A stretch of DNA of 64,000 nucleotides from Hyperoplus lanceolatus (Eukaryota; Chordata; Actinopteri; Uranoscopiformes; Ammodytidae), in the NCBI GenBank assembly GCA_026929865.2, contig CM049402.1, positions 26,295,001 through 26,359,000 of the forward strand, given 5' to 3'. The notes beneath the pieces are model-generated. The model was not told the DNA's origin and ran no database searches. It saw nothing but the letters and a program-made list of their open reading frames with translations. This document shows positions 60,029-64,000 of this stretch, in pieces (within the stretch, counting starts at the first letter, position 1; the number at the start of each line of letters is the position of its first letter). Both the position numbers and the translations under genes were made by a program.

Positions 60029-61138
60029 GAGTAGGGTGCCAGTGCATTAAAAAAATAAAATAAAAACACCATGTCAGTCAGCAGCTCTGGCTGTAATGAA
60101 TACATTATTATTATGAATTGTCTTCATACACCCACACTTAACTGCTGAAATTCAGTGAGAAGAAATGCATTAAAACTAAATAATGCTAAAATGTAGAATG
60201 TTAATGCATTTTTGCTTTTTGTTTTCTTAGACTTTATGATATCAGATATTGAGGAACATGGAACATTAAAAAACACCACTAAACCAACAACAACAATACA
60301 AGAGCAGCTACTCCCTCCCCTCTCTTATCTGATTTAAGTTTTTATTTTTATTTCATATCGATTGTTTATTTGTTTCTTGTAGCGTGTATTTCGTTTATGT
60401 AATTTTTTAACATTGTGTATTGTTCTTTTTTTTGTGTGCTGTTTTTTTTTTTTTTTTTTGATGCAGGATTGTTTGTGGGGGGTGGGGGGTGGGATATGGG
60501 CGGGGTGTGTTCGGGGAAGAAAAAAGGGGAACAACTCAATCATTGTACTGTATTTGCTTCGCAAATCTCTTGATGAATACAAAAACCTTTGAAAGAAAAA
60601 ACACCACTATCAAAACCAGTTTGATCAAATTAAATTGTCTTTCAGCTCACTGTCTTACATATAAGTCTTATACTGTCTTACATTGCATACAGTAGCTGTG
60701 TATACAGAGTTTTTTTCAAACCAAATGAGCCTATCCCACAACACACAAGCAATGCTTCATGTTTGATTCAAATCCATTTCAACCATTTGGCTGAGACCAT
60801 GATTACTCATCCAGCCTTTTAAAAGTTGACGTTGTGTTCAGTGTGCCAAAACATCTCCATTTGGGTCCACATAGCAGCGTTCCAGCTCTTACCAACTCTT
60901 TTCAGGGGAATTGCTTTTGAAATTGAGGTCTAGCAGGCATGCACCAGAAAAACAAATAATTGTGCCAGGTATGAGACCTTGTACCTAACATTTGTAAAGT
61001 ATGGCTGTCATATTCAACACATTTCCTGTTCCTTCCAGGTTGATACAATAGTAGTAGAACAACCATATATTTATCTCAGATGAAGTAACTTGATTGTACA
61101 CACAGGACACATTGAAATTAGTCTTTTTGCAAGTTTGG
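60029..61138. other. Single-copy noncoding DNA
   Basis: No gene or element ends seen. It includes T runs (60442-60460) and a G-rich patch (60475-60530). Confidence 0.45.
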
Positions 61139-61337
61139 GGGGTGGGGGGTGGGAGCTAGCACAGGGTCAGATTCCTTGCTCAAGGACACAATGGTAGATA
61201 AGGTGGGCACCGTAGACGTAATACCAGCCACCGCTAGTTTTACAAATAACACCATCCGGTCCAATGCCGGGGATTGAACCAGCGACTATATGGTTACTAG
61301 CAGTCCACTCTTTCATATAGGACATCCTACCACCCCA
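61139..61337 (-). mobile_element. Old tRNA-derived SINE-like repeat
   Basis: On the minus strand, GAGTGGACTGCTAGTAACC is followed by a B-box-like GGTTCAATCCCCGGC and then GTGTCCTTGAGCAAGGAA. This order resembles a common fish SINE (tRNA-like head, then a TCCTTGGGCAAG body). The A-box is degenerate and no target duplication was found. It is a different family from the two SINE copies at 8391 and 35293. Confidence 0.5.
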
Positions 61338-62598
<1,261 letters not shown>

Positions 62599-62606
62599 CT
62601 GTACAT

Positions 62607-63636
62607 CACATGTGTCAAACTCAAGGCCCGCGGGCCAGATGTGGCCCGCGACACGTTTTGATCCCGCGAATCAATTCGGCCGATTTGAATCAATTCTGAT
62701 TCAAGTCTGTGCCATATCCGCACGTCGCATACACTCCCAACTGTTAGGAAACTTACGTGGCTTACAGCTAGGAATGTCTGCTGAAAGTTCCACAGCTCAG
62801 GATTTTAAGCCATGAATTGATGAACTTGCATCTAAGAAGAGCTGCTCACTCCAGCCGCTAGGGGGCAGCCAAAATAAAAAAAAGCAGATTTTAGCAACGT
62901 GGTAAATGGCAATCTTGCTTCACCGCTATTAATGTTTCCTCCAGTGCTTTATGGCAAAGTAAAAACCAAAAAAATAATAATAAAATAAAAAAATATATAT
63001 TTTTAAGTGCTGAACAATTAATGTACTAGCCAGCGCGGTGTGTCTGCGGCTCTGCGTGCGCGAAACGAGCAGGAGCATGCTAGTGTAGGCCTACAAGATT
63101 TATTTTCTAATTTTCCATGCTGCTTTATTTTTATGTTTTAAATTGGGAAAAACGTATTCCAAAACAACCAATATTGTATTTAAAAATAAATCAAAACAGT
63201 GTATTTTGTACTGTCTGCATGTTTGCACAAAATGTGTCCCTGTACATATAGTAAACAAAATTGGACAAAAGTGCCTGTAGTATTTGTGTATTCAAACAAG
63301 GAATACACAAATACTACATTATTAGTGCGTATTGGCATCTTTGAGCAAAATACCCCCAAAATTTTTGCTGCAGCGCCCCACGCCGCACCTCTTATTCCCA
63401 TGGCCAGCAGCAACATTTACTAATACATTTCCTGGAGGGTACAGAGATCCCTTTTGATCCGTGATAATGTAGGTTACATATGTAGGCTGAATGATAAAGC
63501 ATATTACTGAAAAATAAAACTATAGATTTGGAGTTGACATATGTACGTTATTTTGCCATTATTTTACTGGCCCGGCCCACTTGAGATCAGAGAGGCTGTA
63601 TGTGGCCCTCGAACCAAAATGAGTTTGACACCCCTG
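62607..63636. mobile_element. hAT-type non-autonomous element with perfect 8 bp duplication
   Basis: Terminal repeats CACATGTGTCAAACTCAAGG and, at the right, GAGTTTGACACCCCTG (complement CAGGGGTGTCAAACTC). They are flanked by CTGTACAT at 62599-62606 and 63637-63644. The 8 bp duplication and CA(G)GGGTGTCAAACTC ends are standard for hAT elements of the kind common in vertebrates. The GGCCCGCGGGCC and GTGGCCC words recur near both ends. The 1030 bp interior has no transposase frame. Confidence 0.9.
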
Positions 63637-63644
63637 CTGTACAT

Positions 63645-64000
63645 GCTGGTGCCTCTGAGTGTATGCATGTGTCAGTAAAAGTGTGTCTGTGTCAGTGTAA
63701 TGCAGAGATGAGCGCCAGGCTGGTTTCAGCATATCCCATGGGATATACCGTCAAAGGGCCAGGCCTACTGCAGCGGCCTCGGCTTTAGCTCCCTGGATCT
63801 GAATAATTCACTAAACATCATGCCATCTCTTTCACTTCACTGGCTTGAAGCAGGCAGATAGAAAACTGAAAAGACTGCAGAGAGAAGGAGGGCAAAGAGA
63901 GAGCAAAGCAGAGATTCAGAGCGAACGGATTAGTAGTGCTCAGGACTTTCATGTCTGTGAGCATATTCACAACCTCACTTGTCCCTGGCTGGATGGCTAT
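63645..64000. other. Noncoding, window end
   Basis: Purine-rich patch at 63870-63920. No gene seen. Confidence 0.45.

Overview
This window looks like a gene-poor stretch of a teleost (ray-finned fish) nuclear genome. The evidence is the density of CA, GATA, CT and AT microsatellites, tRNA-headed SINEs, Tc1, pogo-like, piggyBac, hAT and Harbinger-like DNA transposon relics, and the lack of any long host open reading frame outside one island. No complete host gene is visible. Two short exon-like segments (about 15-200 and 29085-29203) are the only hints of host coding sequence. The long single-copy stretches could be introns or regulatory desert around a developmental gene, but that is inference.

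The standout is 37233-48788, an 11.56 kb Maverick/Polinton (adintovirus-type) element with an unusual palindromic build. The left arm (37233-40903) and right arm (45126-48788) are inverted copies of each other, about 3.67 kb long and almost identical. They flank a 4.2 kb unique centre. Each arm holds subterminal repeats, a promoter-like TATA box, a five-exon spliced gene encoding a basic coiled-coil-like protein, and the N-terminal third of a protein-primed-type family B DNA polymerase. The centre completes the polymerase (1410 aa, all exonuclease and polymerase motifs present). It then carries a packaging-type ATPase (222 aa), a small basic/hydrophobic protein (111 aa) and the first 66 codons of a further small Maverick-type protein. 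The inverted arm cuts that last protein off. No integrase, protease, penton or major capsid gene is present. The simplest reading is that the left arm was copied in inverted orientation onto the middle of a normal element. This resembles defective adenovirus genomes with duplicated ends, and it makes the element a replication-competent-looking but capsid-less derivative. The left outer junction runs into AT repeats and C/G homopolymers and may be poorly assembled.

Left of the island: two TA-flanked pogo-like deletion elements (7124-8380 and 15262-16366, the first nested next to a SINE), a Harbinger-like element (5822-6807), a TIR element (12092-13361), a piggyBac derivative with a second element inside it (19407-21124), a fold-back Tc1 element (about 21205-22560) and a Harbinger-like MITE (29931-30166). 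Right of the island: a hAT-like element (51190-52300), a hairpin insertion in a duplicated segment (52357-52428), a dense palindromic array (59309-60028), an old SINE (about 61139-61337) and a hAT element with a perfect 8 bp target duplication (62607-63636). The rest is single-copy, AT-rich noncoding DNA with microsatellites.
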